DNA from: Phlyctochytrium arcticum
Taxonomy: Eukaryota > Chytridiomycota > Chytridiomycetes > Chytridiales > Chytridiaceae
Reading direction: 5' to 3'
DNA: 64,000 nt
NCBI GenBank assembly: GCA_025602905.1
Contig: JAHLKI010000001.1
Coordinates: 1,054,001-1,118,000, forward strand
Shown here: positions 21,721 to 33,287 of the stretch, piece by piece
How positions within the stretch are numbered: position 1 is the first letter of the stretch
Layout: every line of letters begins with the position of its first letter
Translations under genes and position numbers: made by a program
Notes under the pieces: generated by a model
Seen by the model: the letters and a program-made list of their open reading frames with translations, nothing else
The model's database searches: none
Told to the model about the DNA's origin: nothing

Positions 21721-23840
21721 ATGGCCTCAGATTCACCCGCAGACATGATTGCGAGCGTTGTGGAAAGCCCAAAAGAGCGCTCAGTGAGGCAGCGGCCAAC
21801 GTCGGCCGAAGCTCGAGGACTCAAGAGTAAAGCAAGTGCTGCAAAAGCTGGAAAAGACGAGAGAACCAGGCCGCCAATGTATTCTCACACGTATGTCATT
21901 CATTCAGCCTTGCGAGCATCGCCGTTATCCAAAGAGGTACATTACCGGTCGACCTGTCAAAATCTCACCCCTTCTGGCGTGATTGTAAATAATGATGTTT
22001 AATGATATTTTTGAACAGAGTCCAGAACAGGACTATCGCGGCTTCTACAATCTATCACTGCTTCTACTCGCTGTGTCAAACATTCGTCTGATGGTCGAAA
22101 ACTACATGAAGTATGGATTCCTCCTCTCAAGTCCATTCGAAAGCGTGAGGACATCCGACTTGATTTTGGCATTGGCAAGCTTTATATTTCAGGGAGTAAG
22201 TGGGGCTGGACCGCTCGCTGTTCAGTATGGAATTGTGTTCTCACGTTTGACTAGGGGTGCATCTTGGCGGCTTACATGACTGAGAGCTGGGCGACGAGGG
22301 ATATACGGACGGATCGTCCCACACGAAAGCGTGTCAGGCTCTTTTACTTGGTAAACATTGGTCTGGGCATTTTTGTCCCGACCGTGCTATCCTGGGTTAT
22401 ATGGAATCCGGTAAGATTGATAGTTTAGCTGGTATCGGCACGGCAATGATGGTTTAACATGCTGTCCATGCTAGGCTATATCGGCCGCACCCCTCTTCAG
22501 TGCCACAATCCTCATGCTGAAACTTGTCTCTTACGGCCTCGTCTGTGCCGATATGCGCCGCGAAGTAGCCTGGAAAATCGTTCCGCATCGAGCTGAAGAG
22601 CCTACAGCTCAGGATGCCAAGATTGAGAGGGATCTCAAATTTGATGTTGAACAATACCCGTACCCGAGAAACATTACACTCGGCAACTTGATGTACTTTG
22701 TGTTTAGTCCCACCTTGGTAAGGGCGTCAAGACCAGATCCTCTTTGAAAGTGTCCACTAACCACAATTCATGCGTCTCGTAGTGTTACCAGCCCGTATAC
22801 CCTCGCACGCAACGATTCCGAAAGTCTTTTTTTCTGAAACGACTCTTGGAGATGACTACATGTGCTGCTGCCATGTATCTTTTGGGAGCGCAGTATGCAG
22901 GTAATGTGAATCCGCCGCTTTTCACGACGCTTATAATGACTTTCTATTTGATGATAGCGCCTACATTGCGTAACTCGTTAAAGGCGATCGATCAACTTAA
23001 CTTTGTTCATCTTGTGGAGCGTGTGCTGAAACTTTCCATCGTGAGCGTTGTCATATGGTTGCTCATGTTTTACGTATTCTTTCACTGCGCACTCAACATG
23101 CTCGCGGTGAGATTGAACTTCTCAACTGCGCTCCTAGCTCGCACTTATGCATCTGTTGTCAATAGGAAGTCATGCGTTTTGGTGACCGTCGCTTCTACCT
23201 CACCGTAAGTGATATTACACTGTTCCATACTCTAAACATTCTTTGACTAACAATCTTTTCGCCGCAAGTGGTGGAACGCAAAAGACATTGCCGAGTACTG
23301 GCGCCTTTGGAACACGCCCGTGCACAACTGGGGCAAGCGCCATGTGTACATGCCTCTCATCATCAAATACAAATTCTCCCCAACGTCCGCAAGCATATTT
23401 GTCTTTACGATTTCTGCGGTATTACACGAGCTTTTGATCGGTGTTCCCACCGGTTGTTTGAACGGATGGGCATTCATGTAATGTTTTACTTCTCATTGAT
23501 TGTTGTTGGAATTGGGGCTAAGTGACGCTTTACAGGGGCATGATGCTGCAGTTACCGCTGATTTTGCAAACTCGAGCCCTTGAGCCCCTTCGCAGGAAAA
23601 ACGAGAAGCTCTTTGACACCATCGGAAACTACATGTTTTGGATCTCATTCACTATTGGTGAGGAATAAACATGTCAGCGAGCAGAGAACGATTTAGCTCA
23701 ATCACACGTTTTTCATTTTCAGTGGGTCAGCCAACTTGTGTCCTAGTGTATTACAGTAACTGGTACAAGGTACGTTATTTGACTTTGTCCCTGTCCCGAC
23801 TCCCAACTTATCCTCTACCATCCAGCGGAATTACCTGTAG
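21721..23840 (+). CDS. DGA1-type; DGAT1: Diacylglycerol O-acyltransferase 1 (MBOAT family)
   Basis: Ten exons give 515 aa: 21721..21936, 22019..22195, 22255..22410, 22475..22717, 22783..23106, 23166..23204, 23269..23477, 23536..23657, 23723..23769 and 23826..23840. DGAT1 makes triacylglycerol from diacylglycerol and acyl-CoA in the ER membrane. The MBOAT pattern is clear: DYRGFYNLSLLLLAVSNIRL, ENYMKYGFLL, NLMYFVFSPTLCYQ, VMRFGDRRFY, WWNAKDIAEYWRLWNTPVH, and the catalytic His in AVLHELLIGVP. The N-terminal 70 residues are basic and disordered, as in known DGAT1s. About eight hydrophobic segments are visible. The last exon encodes only RNYL and is less certain than the rest. Sterol acyltransferases are relatives, but the NTPVH and FYRDWW-like blocks favour DGAT1. 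Confidence 0.9.
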
Positions 23841-24022
23841 TGCAAAGCTATTTGATCTTGACAATCCTTCTACATTTTATCTATCATCTATTTACTCTCG
23901 TATTACCTCATTCACTAATGCTAATCATGGCGTAATCTGACCACACTTTCATAATGTATTCACCAAGCAGTAGGCCACGTCGGTCCAACGCAGTTATAAA
24001 TAAAATGCCTCTGGTTAAAATG

Positions 24023-24749
24023 TTACATCTTGATATTAAAGGACGTCTTGCAGCCACAGGATGTCTCAGCCCTCGGATTGTCCACAATTTGAAAACTCGC
24101 ACCAATCAACTGCTCGACATAATCCAGTACTGATCCGCCGACCATATCCAAAGAAACTGGATCCACAACAACTTTTGCCCCCTGATTCTCAAATATTCTG
24201 CTCGTGTCTGTCAGCTCCGGAGCGGGATGACATGATAAAAGGAGTGCTTACATATCGTCTTCTTCAACCTCATCGGTCAACTCCATCTTGTATTGAAATC
24301 CGTGACATCCCCCCGAGTCGACTGCTACACGAAGCATCTTATTTGTATTTGCTTTCTTGTTAATTTTATGGAGTTGCTAAGTTGAAAAATATGAGCTCTT
24401 GGGCGTCGAAGGATTTGATGCCATGAACTTTACTCACACTAGCAGCGTTGTCAGAGACTCCGAGAATGCGTGATGTGGGTGATGGGGAGCCCTCAGCACT
24501 GTCCATTGCTGAGGCGGCATCCGAGGATGTAGATGTGGAATAAGGGCTAACTTGAGTTCGAAGGGAAGTGGTATATGTGCGAATGCCCAGGTTGGTGCGA
24601 GTTTGAAGTCGGGTATTTGGCGTGAGTCGTTGGTAGACACATATCGACCGTAGTTGGTTGCTTTGTGATCGGGAAGATATACGTGAGAGCGTTCTCATCG
24701 TCTGAAGAGGCCGGGAAGAAAGCATTTGCGGTAATCGTGCTGGATGCAT
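24023..24749 (-). CDS. ISA2: Mitochondrial iron-sulfur cluster assembly protein Isa2
   Basis: Three exons, 24749..24438, 24376..24252 and 24197..24023, give 203 aa. Isa2 is an A-type scaffold/carrier needed to make [4Fe-4S] clusters for aconitase-like and radical-SAM enzymes in mitochondria. The HesB-like domain shows LRVAVDSGGCHGFQYKMEL with the first conserved Cys, then VVVDPVSLDMVGGS, then the paired cysteines in ETSCGCKTSFNI. An Arg/Ser-rich N-terminus of about 90 residues is a typical mitochondrial presequence. The ATG at 24749 is preferred, but an in-frame frame extends to 24800. The gene diverges from FMT1 with about 175 bp between the starts. Confidence 0.9.
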
Positions 24750-24925
24750 GTCTTTGTGAAGTTTCGGAGTCCCAACCAAGATGAATAATTGACATGACAA
24801 ACGGAGCTTCGTGACGTGGGCGCTGTGCCACCACCGTCGCCAAGGCTTCGTCGCTACGGCGTCTCATCAACGATGGTCCCATACATTCCATTGAACATTT
24901 TGTAGCGTTGCCACAGAACGCAAGA

Positions 24926-26441
24926 ATGCCAGTGTGGTCGTCTGCCAAACGAAGGTTGGGACAGTGTCTATTGTCAAGAAACACATTCGGGGTCGTTGGG
25001 CTGGGTCTCAGACAGACTAATGCGGGTCTCCGTCGCCTAAACACACCATCATTGGTGCAAAAGCCGTACAATATTCTCTTTTTTGGCACGGATGAATTTT
25101 CAATCATTTGTTTGGATCGATTAAGGAGAGAGCAATGTATGCAAGTCTTGAAATTCTAGCTGGCCAATATTCATTCTGATTGATGTCAAGTGGAAAATCC
25201 TGGAAAGTTGGTATCAAACATCGAAGTGGTCACTCCACCGGATAATCCCCGCAACAAAATCGCACAAGGTACTCGAATACCATATTGGTCCCATCCGAGC
25301 AATGGCTAATAAGTGTGATGTGCTGTGACTTAGTCCCATTGCGGCTTTTTGCGTCCAAACATGACATTACATCCCATTACGCGCCGCCCAAATCTTTACG
25401 CGGGTGGGAGGTACGTCCAATGGCCAGTTTATGAGAGCCATATGCATGACCATGTTGACAGCTACCCATCTCGATGACCCGAACGCCCTTTGATCTTGCA
25501 ATCGTAGTTTCATTTGGATACTTTTTACCTCGCAGCCTGATTGCGCAGTTTCGCGCAGGCGCCTTTAACATCCATCCGTCGCTCTTGCCAAGGTATGTCC
25601 AAAACGCTCACAGATTCCCCACGAGAACTTACATCAGTGTCAAAAGGCATCGCGGGGCAGCACCTCTGCAGCATACCATCTTGTCGGGGGATACCGAGAC
25701 GGGCGTGTCCATCATTGCCCTGGATGACAAACGATTTGATACAGGCGAAGTGCTAAAACAAACGCGAATAGTAAGTGTCCTTCTCAAGTCGTACCAGCTG
25801 CGTCTGATCATTCCCATGAAAGCCCATAGCGAGCGATGTTCATTACAAAGAATTGCACGACACTTTGGGGCGTATAGGTGCAGAGGACATGTTGAGGACT
25901 TTGCAAGACCTGGAGCGGTTCAAGGTGTGTACTCTTTGACCGCAATTCACTGTGCAGCATGGTTGACACTGTTTGCAAAGGCCGAGGCTAAACCTCAATG
26001 TGAAGAAGGGGCCACAAAAGCGCCCAAGGTTGACAAGCAAGACGCCCTCATTGACTGGCAGGACTCTGCTGACCGGATTTACCGTTTGCATCGTGCTATT
26101 GGATATAGGGTATATCTTGTCTCTTGATCCACGAAACCATTTCATCTAATTCCTTGATGTAGATACCTTTGTGGACCCATCTCAATGACCGGCGTGTGCA
26201 ACTTCTAAACATCGGAGCGCCATCACCAGAGAAAGGGCCATCTCACCTCGTGGAGGACAACTTGAGTGAAGCTCCACCAGGAGCGGTGGGGTACAGCCAA
26301 GATTTTGAAACTTTGTACATAAGATGTGGTGATCGCCAGTGGCTTCCATGTTTGGAGTTGAAGATTCAAGACAAGAAGGCGATGGGTGCCAAGGCATTCC
26401 ACAATGGCAACGCCAGAAAGAAAGGAGTACACTTTGCATGA
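24926..26441 (+). CDS. FMT1: Mitochondrial methionyl-tRNA formyltransferase
   Basis: Eight exons give 379 aa: 24926..25136, 25191..25268, 25334..25410, 25462..25592, 25638..25770, 25823..25924, 25981..26109 and 26163..26441. The enzyme transfers a formyl group from 10-formyl-THF to Met-tRNA for mitochondrial initiation. An Arg-rich presequence precedes the Rossmann start YNILFFGTDEFS. DLAIVVSFGYFLPRSLI, the catalytic-loop region FNIHPSLLP, RGAAPLQHTILSGDTETGV and DWQDSADRIYRLHRAIGYR follow in the family order. The C-terminal OB-like domain is divergent. The acceptor of exon 7 (GTTTGCAAAG) was chosen because the earlier CAG would shift the frame into stops. The C-terminal 90 residues are less conserved, so their splicing is less sure. 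Confidence 0.88.
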
Positions 26442-26571
26442 GATGCACTGGTATCTTCAGAAATAAATATAACTACAACGTTGCAAACTTCATTTGCAGA
26501 GTTCCCGCATATGTACAATGAGACGGTCTACGAGGGGGCACCCATTCATTCCAAAATCGTTTGTAGAACCT

Positions 26572-26937
26572 CTAGTCCTTCACCGATCCGTCCCGTGGTC
26601 GATACTTGATTCCATTATCTCCCAAATCATCCACCACCGACTCGGGCAACCGTCCCGAGACCCGAATGGCATACATTCCTTGCACAAACTTGTCTGTTCG
26701 CTGCCACTTTGCCACCCAACTAGCCGCTGGATTGAGTTGTGCAATCATTCCGTCGAAATTACTTGATGTACAATCAATGATGCGCTTGTTGCTGTCCTTG
26801 AGCTTCAGGACTTCCTCACAGTTTTCGCACCCGGTGACTCGGAACTGATTGGCAGACTTGACGAGTCCGCAAAGAAGGCAAGCTCGAAGACTTCGGCGCT
26901 CATGCTGGTTGGCTATTGCGTCGGTCGCTTCTGACAT
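26572..26937 (-). CDS. SPT4: Transcription elongation factor Spt4
   Basis: A single exon of 121 aa encodes the small zinc-finger partner of Spt5 in DSIF, which rides on RNA polymerase II and promotes processivity. The Cys4 zinc finger is visible: ACLLCGLVKSANQF for the first pair and GCENCEEVL for the second. The Spt5-contact half follows with TSSNFDGMIAQLNPAASWVA, then KFVQGMYAIRVSGRLPE. Length fits the family, and the start lies ahead of a short acidic N-terminus. It diverges from VTA1, with about 300 bp between the starts. Confidence 0.95.
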   Translation of the reverse strand: MSEATDAIANQHERRSLRACLLCGLVKSANQFRVTGCENCEEVLKLKDSNKRIIDCTSSNFDGMIAQLNPAASWVAKWQRTDKFVQGMYAIRVSGRLPESVVDDLGDNGIKYRPRDGSVKD

Positions 26938-27241
26938 GGTTTCTTATTGTCGCAACTTCTCGTAAAGGTATGCAAGGTGAGATTCGTGAAGTATGTTCCC
27001 TCAAATGACAGGCGGAGGCCGAGATTATGCTGTAGAAGTTCTTGGTGGACAGACGTTGCCTTTTCTGGTGGATTCTATGATCTTCAATTAACAGCTCTTC
27101 TCGCCATGTTCATGGCCTTCTTGGCCAAATTTTAGTCACGTGGCTCGCGACTTTGTCACCAAATTCCAAGTTCTCAAAGTCCTGGCGTTTTGGCAATCTA
27201 TCTTTTCAAATTCTTTTGGTACCGCTCGATATACCGCAAAG

Positions 27242-28488
27242 ATGCCAGGCCCACCTCCAGAAGAGCTCAAATACATCAATGCGTATCTGCAAAGGGCGCA
27301 AGAACTTTCATCCAAGGAACCAATCGTAGCCTACTACTGTAAGTCCCGATGCCTCACATGGCTCGACTATCCTCGCTAACAATACTTCGCACAGGCAAAT
27401 ACTATGCTGCAAAACTGGCCATCGAGAAAGGAAACAAGTCAAAGGAAGCGCAAATATTCCTGCTGACTCTGATGGACGAATTGGAGCAGGTTTGCGCGTA
27501 CTCACTTACGGGCGAAGAGGCAGATAGTAACATCATAATAGGACCGAAAGCATTTACAGGGAAACGAAGCTATCACGAATGATGTTGTCGGATACGCCCA
27601 TGTGGAAAACTTTGCCCTAAAGATTTTTATTAATGCCGATAATGAAGACCGTCAAGGGCAAATTTCACGGTAGGACACTCACTGACGAGCAAGACAAATT
27701 TCACCCACCTGATGAACGCGTTTGACAGTAAAACTGCAAAGACTTTCTTGGCAAGTTCCATTTTTCTGGAGCTACTGAAAGTATTCGGCGAGCTGGACAG
27801 TGATGTAAGTTTGGACACGTTGGACATCAAATTCAAGCTCTCACATTCCGCATAGATTCACGACAAGATTCGATATGCCAAGTATAAGGCAGCGGATATC
27901 ATTAAGGCCCTCCGCGAGGGACGGACGCCTGCTCCGGGCATGCCCGGCGAAGACCAGCCCAACCCCAGCCAACAGCAGGACGATGGCTTCCCGGGGCCTC
28001 CTCCAGCACCTTTTGATCACAATCCATCATCAAGTTCCTTGACAGTACCAACACAGCAGCCCCCTCCAGGACAGCACCCAGACTTTGGTAGCCCATATGA
28101 CCCCTCATATAATCCGAATGCGTATGCCGGAGCAGGACATGGGACGAATATGGCTCAACCGGGACAGGGATACCCCACGGACCCATACGGGACGAGCTCT
28201 ATAGCCTCACCCCCAACGCCGCAATTTCCTTCAAACCCAGTCACTAGTTCTCCGCACATCCCCACGATCCCGAATCCTCAAACTTCCCATCCTCCAGCGC
28301 ATCAGTCAACAACTGCTGCATGGGCAGCAGATAAAACTAGAAAAGAGGTGGAAGTTGACTTCAAGCAGGTCCAAAATGCCCAAAAGTTCTCGCGTTTCGC
28401 AATCAGTGCCTTGCAGTACGATGATATCCCTAGCGCAATCGAGAATTTGGAGAAGGCACTTGAACTTCTGAAAGGAATAAAACACTGA
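27242..28488 (+). CDS. VTA1: Vacuolar protein sorting-associated protein Vta1/LIP5
   Basis: Five exons, 27242..27338, 27395..27489, 27560..27669, 27729..27804 and 27856..28488, give 336 aa. Vta1 binds and activates the Vps4 ATPase that disassembles ESCRT-III at endosomes. The N-terminal tandem MIT-like helices show LKYINAYLQRAQEL, YYCKYYAAKLAIEKG and FINADNEDRQGQ, then KTAKTFLASSIFLELLKVFGEL. A Pro/Gln/Ser-rich linker of about 130 residues follows. The C-terminal VSL domain (Vps4 contact and dimerisation) is complete: VQNAQKFSRFAISALQYDDI then AIENLEKALELL. The splice acceptor TTTACAG at exon 3 restores a GNEAITNDVVGYAHVE block typical of the family. Confidence 0.92.
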
Positions 28489-28693
28489 AGTCCCCTTGTC
28501 GTTGTTCTGTGCATTGTAATATCCTCACGGCACCTGCTCCTCACTAGACTCTGGAGTGCATAATAACACTGATTGGTTTCTCAAAGGACAAAGAATAATC
28601 CACGCAATGTTTCTTCAATTGAAATGTGTTTTTGAAACCCCAGTGTATTCCAACTAACGTAAAGAAATGTACAGAACAAACAACGCCCAATCT

Positions 28694-29670
28694 CTACTTG
28701 AGAGGAATGAATCTGTGAAACACAACATAATTTAGTGGATGCGTGGCAATAGACACTAAAAACAACATACCGAGAGCTGTGGGTGGCACCGATACCTGGA
28801 CGTCCGTGCTTGACGGGCTTGTACGAGATAGAGAATTCTCCCAAGTAGTGACCAATCATCTCGGGCTTGATCTCAACCTGGTTGAAGGTCTTTCCGTTGT
28901 AGACACCGATGACGGAACCGATCATCTCGGGAACAATGATCATGTTACGAAGGTGGGTCTTAACAACCTCGGGCTTCTCGCCGGTGGGGGCATCAGTCTT
29001 AGCCTTGCGCAGCTTCTTGATGAGACCCATAGGCTTGCGCTTAAGACCACGCTGGAATCGACGACGAGCACGGGCGTGAACGAGGTCCATGAGCTAGTTG
29101 ATGGGTCTAATCAGTCACTGTAGCAATGCGGGGTCTGCTGGTAAACTAACCTGCTCAGAGCTCAAGTCCAAGAGCTGCGCGAGGTCAACTCCACGGAAGG
29201 TAAACTTCCGGAACGTTCGCTTCTTCTTCAGGTCACCGGCATCCTGCTCGTGGTTGTCAGCCTAAAACGCAAACTTGAAGTTAGGATCGGGTCTAGAATA
29301 CGCAAGGTGAATTCTTTGAGTAATCCACAATTCCCCTCTGTCTGGTCCTTCAAAACTTCCAGCTAGTCCCACACAAAAGTGCAAAAAATCGAAATGCTTG
29401 AGATTTGGTTCTCCAGGTGTGCTCGTTCCGTCCCTCACTTGATCCCAGTGCCTGCCTCAACACAGATCGGCCCCCCGGCACACTCCAGTCCTGAGTGCCG
29501 GAATGATCATTCGTCCAAATTCCACATGCTTCGCCCAGTAATCCGATAAAATTCCCCATCTCCCGCTCCTCTCCAATTCAATCCGCCAATTCTTCGCCTC
29601 TCCGTAAAATAGTCTATTGCCGTTGCCCGATGGATGGACGGATGGATTGATGGATGCCAATACTCACCAT
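28694..29670 (-). CDS. RPS15: 40S ribosomal protein uS19 (Rps15)
   Basis: Four exons, 29670..29668, 29261..29151, 29093..28771 and 28712..28694, give 151 aa. uS19 sits in the head of the small subunit. The first exon contains only the ATG, followed by a GTGAGT donor and a 406-nt intron, long for this window; such ATG-only exons are common in fungal ribosomal protein genes. The protein shows [19 protein letters not shown], then [15 protein letters not shown]. Next come [20 protein letters not shown] and [20 protein letters not shown], then [15 protein letters not shown] at the end. The last exon encodes only FIPLK, the conserved terminus. Codon choice is strongly biased to C-ending codons, as expected for a highly expressed gene. 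Confidence 0.95.
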
Positions 29671-30549
29671 TTTGATGATATGGGCGTTTGACAGAAAGGG
29701 GGAGTCTATACAATCAGAACCGACCAGAATGAAATAGCCGCGACGTTCCGCGCATCACGTGATTGGCATTTGCGCAGCCGAGAACAGGATTTAAGGCAGC
29801 ATTCAAGGTGCATTTGTCCTTCCCTCTCTCAATCTCTCGAGAAGTCTCGACTTTCGGTACCCAACCAAGGTTGGCGACTTGTCGCACATTCACCACGCAT
29901 GTCCCTACGGGGCCCTTTGACAGGTCGGGGCCCAACACTAGTGGCAACGACAAATGCTGTCTTTGGCGTTATCAGGCCTTTCTGAGATCCGCTCAACAGG
30001 CCACCTCTCTCGCATCCCAAAGCTTTGTCTGATGCAGACGGCCACTCTCGTACGGGCTTCGTCAACGAGCTACTCGGCTGGATCTTCCGCGTTAGTCATC
30101 GAACACCCCGGTCGAACGTTAATCACGGTCGGCCAGGAGGGGGGGCCACGGGAGGCCGCAAATCTCCGCACGGGAAGAGAATGCCGAACGCCAGTAGTGA
30201 TTGCGCATCGGGGAGGATGGTTGAGAAAGACTAAACTCCGAGATTGTACATCTTGATTCCGTACACACTCACTGTACATTCTGGGTAAAAAGAGAGAGGT
30301 GTTCCTATGTAAGGAGCAGTTACGCGTTGCCTCGCCCATGGCTCGCGATTATCGCCCGACAGAAACAGTCACGAAAAGACATGTCCGTGGGAGATTTTTC
30401 GCGCAGTATCGCTTATAGTGTCTGATGCATCAGAACATGTCGAAAACACTTCAAACGCGCATGGATCGAAGCGTCAAAAAGCAGAAATAAGCTGAAGCAT
30501 GGTACAAGTGTGTGTATTTACATATTTACAGTTATGTGCCTTTTCAGGT
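29671..30549. other. RPS15 promoter region and intergenic DNA
   Basis: About 880 bp upstream of RPS15 and downstream of the next minus gene. Short ORFs exist in several frames (for example 29763-30032), but none shows a known motif or a sensible splice context. The DNA holds a TGGATGGA/TTGATGGA-like simple stretch near 29630-29655 inside the RPS15 leader. I see no RNA gene. Confidence 0.4.
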
Positions 30550-32249
30550 TTATTGCGGCCTCAAACGTGGATCCAACGGAAGGCCCTGTTGTAATTTCAT
30601 ACGTTCAAGGATCCTCTGGGCGGTCTGTGCCCAAGGTTCAGGTACGGGGGTGCTCCCCGTTGCGGGAATGGGTTGTGACGCGGATGCTTGCGGTTGCTGT
30701 GATGCGGGTGGTTGCTGAGATGCAGGGATTGGCTTTGGATTCGCTGCGCGAGGATGCAGTTGGTGTGACGTGGAAGATTGCATTGGGTATGATGCAGGAG
30801 ATTGAGACTGTTGTGATACGGGCGGTGGCAGCGGTACATATGGTACAGCGGGTGGCCGTGAATGGTATGTTGAAGCGGATGCATCGGGTGATGGTGGGAG
30901 ATACGTTACAGCAGTGGATGTGTCGGGGAGCTGCTGCTGGTACGGTGCAACAGTTGGCGGTATGAATGGCGAGTTATCCACTCGCCTTTCTGACGAAGAT
31001 AAGAATAACCCAGTATCATCAAATATCCATCGATCGAGCTCTTTGTCGCCGCCAGTAGGCTCCGAGTTTTGGATATGATAAATCACCAAACATGCTGCTT
31101 GTGGTTGTAACAATTTTTTCAAATTCGCATGAGATTTGGAAGGTTTCCGCACAAATTTGAGAGGAATGAGCACGAGCGATTCCTGGGGAGGGCTACTATC
31201 TTGAGCAGTCGATGTCAAGTCAATGACATATGCCTGGAAAGAGACTGTTTAGCGTGCGACCAACGGTGCACTGCGGATCGTACACCAACCGTTGATTCAT
31301 TTTGCGCAGTTTGCAGGATAGTATATACATGACTCGGAGCACCCACTGGCTGCATGATCAACTTCTGCCAGGGTTCCTGGCAAATTTTCCGCAGAAACAA
31401 AGCGTTATTAAAGCTGCGGGCGGATTCGGCCTTATCCGTGGTGCGCCTGAATTCGAGCTTTTTATTTATGAGGAGGGAAATACCAGGACTGAGCTGAAGC
31501 GATTAGATATAGTTCCTAAGACTCCGACAGTAGCCTTACATTTTCAGCGGTATCTTGGTCCGAGAATAGAAGCGTATTTTGCCCTTTGGAAGTATATCTT
31601 GCTCTTGTTCGAATAGCAGTTCTCCTTGCCAAGATATCAAACTCCACGGATTTGGAACTGGGCCGTTAATGGCCAATTGTTTCATTTCCTGCGCATGGTA
31701 AGCAAAGAAATCTTCAAATTGCTTCTGCTGGCGAAGCCGCAGGTGCATGTATTGCTTTTCATAAGTTTCCTGTTGTGGAGACAGTCAGCAGAGCTCCTTG
31801 AGACTAGAAAAGGAGAATAGTTGCGGTTTGACATACGTTGTATATGTGTAGAGCAAGAGATGAGACGTTGATTGTTTTATCAGGAAATGCCAACCGCTCT
31901 AGTCGTAAGCGAAGTGCGTCCATATCAAGATCGAGCGGGGCGTCCGCAGGTCTCGGCGGTCTGGTTTGACGAATAAGCTCTTGTAGTGGCTGGCACCATT
32001 GTTCTGTCGAATCCCATAATCGCTCATGTGGAATCACAGCATAATCGGTATCAAAATTTGTGCTGCTTGCTTTTTGGAGCTGTCGCAACTCGGAAGCGTG
32101 TTTGTGAACAAGATGATTGATCTGACGCTCTCGTTGCAGGCGAACCGCTTCCACGACAGTTTCCAGGGGAGCTGGTCGTGATTCAACGCTTTTGGACGAA
32201 CCGAGGTCTCTGTGCAAAACATTGAGTCCTTGACATACTTTGTTGACAT
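30550..32249 (-). CDS. Unrecognised protein with coiled-coil N-terminus and Pro/Gln-rich C-terminus
   Basis: Five exons, 32249..32239, 32209..31837, 31769..31540, 31446..31290 and 31233..30550, give 484 aa with continuous frame. Residues of about 15-60 are helical (VVEAVRLQRERQINHLVHKH). A charged helical region with LRLRLERLAFPDKTINVSSL follows. Residues of about 200-345 look globular (PWQKLIMQPVGAPSHVYTIL, AYVIDLTSTAQ, ESLVLIPLKFVRKPSK, CLVIYHIQ). The last 125 residues are Pro/Gln/Ser-rich, ending PLDPRLRPQ. The order helix, beta-rich core and disordered tail could suit a nuclear regulator, but I recognise no family and assign no function. The first exon encodes only MSTK and rests on a GTATGT donor. 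The gene diverges from mS26. Confidence 0.7.
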
Positions 32250-32570
32250 TATTGTTGGAACTTACAGATCATCAGGAAAATCCTCGACACACGACCAAAT
32301 GTCCAGAGGCTAAAGTAAGTATCGTAAGTACATGTAGAAGCCCACACTCACGCCGAACAAATGTTACCCTTTTTTTGGGGGTGCCTTCGGGTGGCATGCT
32401 CGAAAGATGTCAACCAGCAAAACTCCGCGAAGCTGCGAAGCTCTGGCGAAGCTCGCGCTCAAATTTGTGGATCCGCGTCATTTGCCCTGATTTGTCTATA
32501 TCATGTTTTACAGGTCGGGTTCAGAAAAGAGTTTGGCCAGCGATCATTTACCATTCAACGCACTCCGACC

Positions 32571-33287
32571 ATGCACCAGCGGATACAGCCATTGTGGGCT
32601 CTCGCCCCCCGTCTCAACTGCTGTAAAGCTGCCTCTTCCCGTAACTTGGCTCGACCTTTTCACGGCACAAGTTCGTCTCACAAAGAGTTGGATATTTCTC
32701 AGGCCGCTACCGTTCGTGTCAAGCATCCTCGTACCCTTTACAAGGAGGACATGAGAGAGCGGAGAAAGGCTTATTTCGAGGAAGCAAAGATTGGGCTGGA
32801 AGCCAAGAAGATGGTGCAAGAGTCTGCTCGGGCTAAAGAGCAGGCACGGAAAGACGAGCTGGCAGCCAACATTAGGGCTTACAAGGCGGAGAAGAGCAAG
32901 TCTTTTGCCTCCATGGACACAGAAGCAACCGAAAAGAAAGAAGGATCAGAGACTGCTGTCGCATCCGAAGATCCCGTCATTGTATCCCGAAGAGATATGC
33001 ATGCCAAACGAAAGCAGGAGCGGTCACAAATACGTTTTGAGAACTTTGTCAGGGAGCGTTCAAAGCAGGTGGACCGTCGCCTCGAGTCCCTCATGTACCT
33101 GTACCATTCGGCGGGAGACTTTGTCACTTATGATAATCTGGATACGAAAATCGAGGAGCTCAGCCAGTATCGATCGCCTCAACCCGTCCCAACTTTGGCT
33201 GACCAGCGAGAGAAAGCCCTTCGGACGGCCCTCACAGAGACTGCTCTCAGGCAAAAGATTGCCATTCAAAAGGAATCATCCTCTTGA
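32571..33287 (+). CDS. PET123: Mitochondrial small ribosomal subunit protein mS26 (Pet123-like)
   Basis: A single exon of 238 aa. An Arg/Ser-rich presequence (RNLARPFHGTSSS) is followed by a highly charged helical protein: TLYKEDMRERRKAYFEEAKI and ARAKEQARKDELAANIRAYK. The more conserved end has RFENFVRERSKQVDRRLESL, then YLYHSAGDFVTYDNLDTKIE. This order, the length and the YLYHSA-FVTYDNLD block fit fungal Pet123/mS26, a peripheral protein of the mitoribosome small subunit. The assignment rests on overall pattern rather than a catalytic motif. The ATG at 32571 is the first in-frame Met directly before the presequence; the open frame upstream to 32361 starts without an ATG. Confidence 0.65.
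   Translation: MHQRIQPLWALAPRLNCCKAASSRNLARPFHGTSSSHKELDISQAATVRVKHPRTLYKEDMRERRKAYFEEAKIGLEAKKMVQESARAKEQARKDELAANIRAYKAEKSKSFASMDTEATEKKEGSETAVASEDPVIVSRRDMHAKRKQERSQIRFENFVRERSKQVDRRLESLMYLYHSAGDFVTYDNLDTKIEELSQYRSPQPVPTLADQREKALRTALTETALRQKIAIQKESSS

Noticed and set aside
24750..24800. Longer ISA2 start at 24800
   Set aside because: The extra 17 residues (MSCQLFILVGTPKLHKD) do not resemble a presequence. The next Met directly precedes an Arg/Ser-rich one, although the longer form cannot be excluded.
30510..30965. 151-codon + strand frame rich in Val, Ala and Met
   Set aside because: It is antisense to the Pro/Gln-rich tail of the 484-aa gene, which explains its composition.
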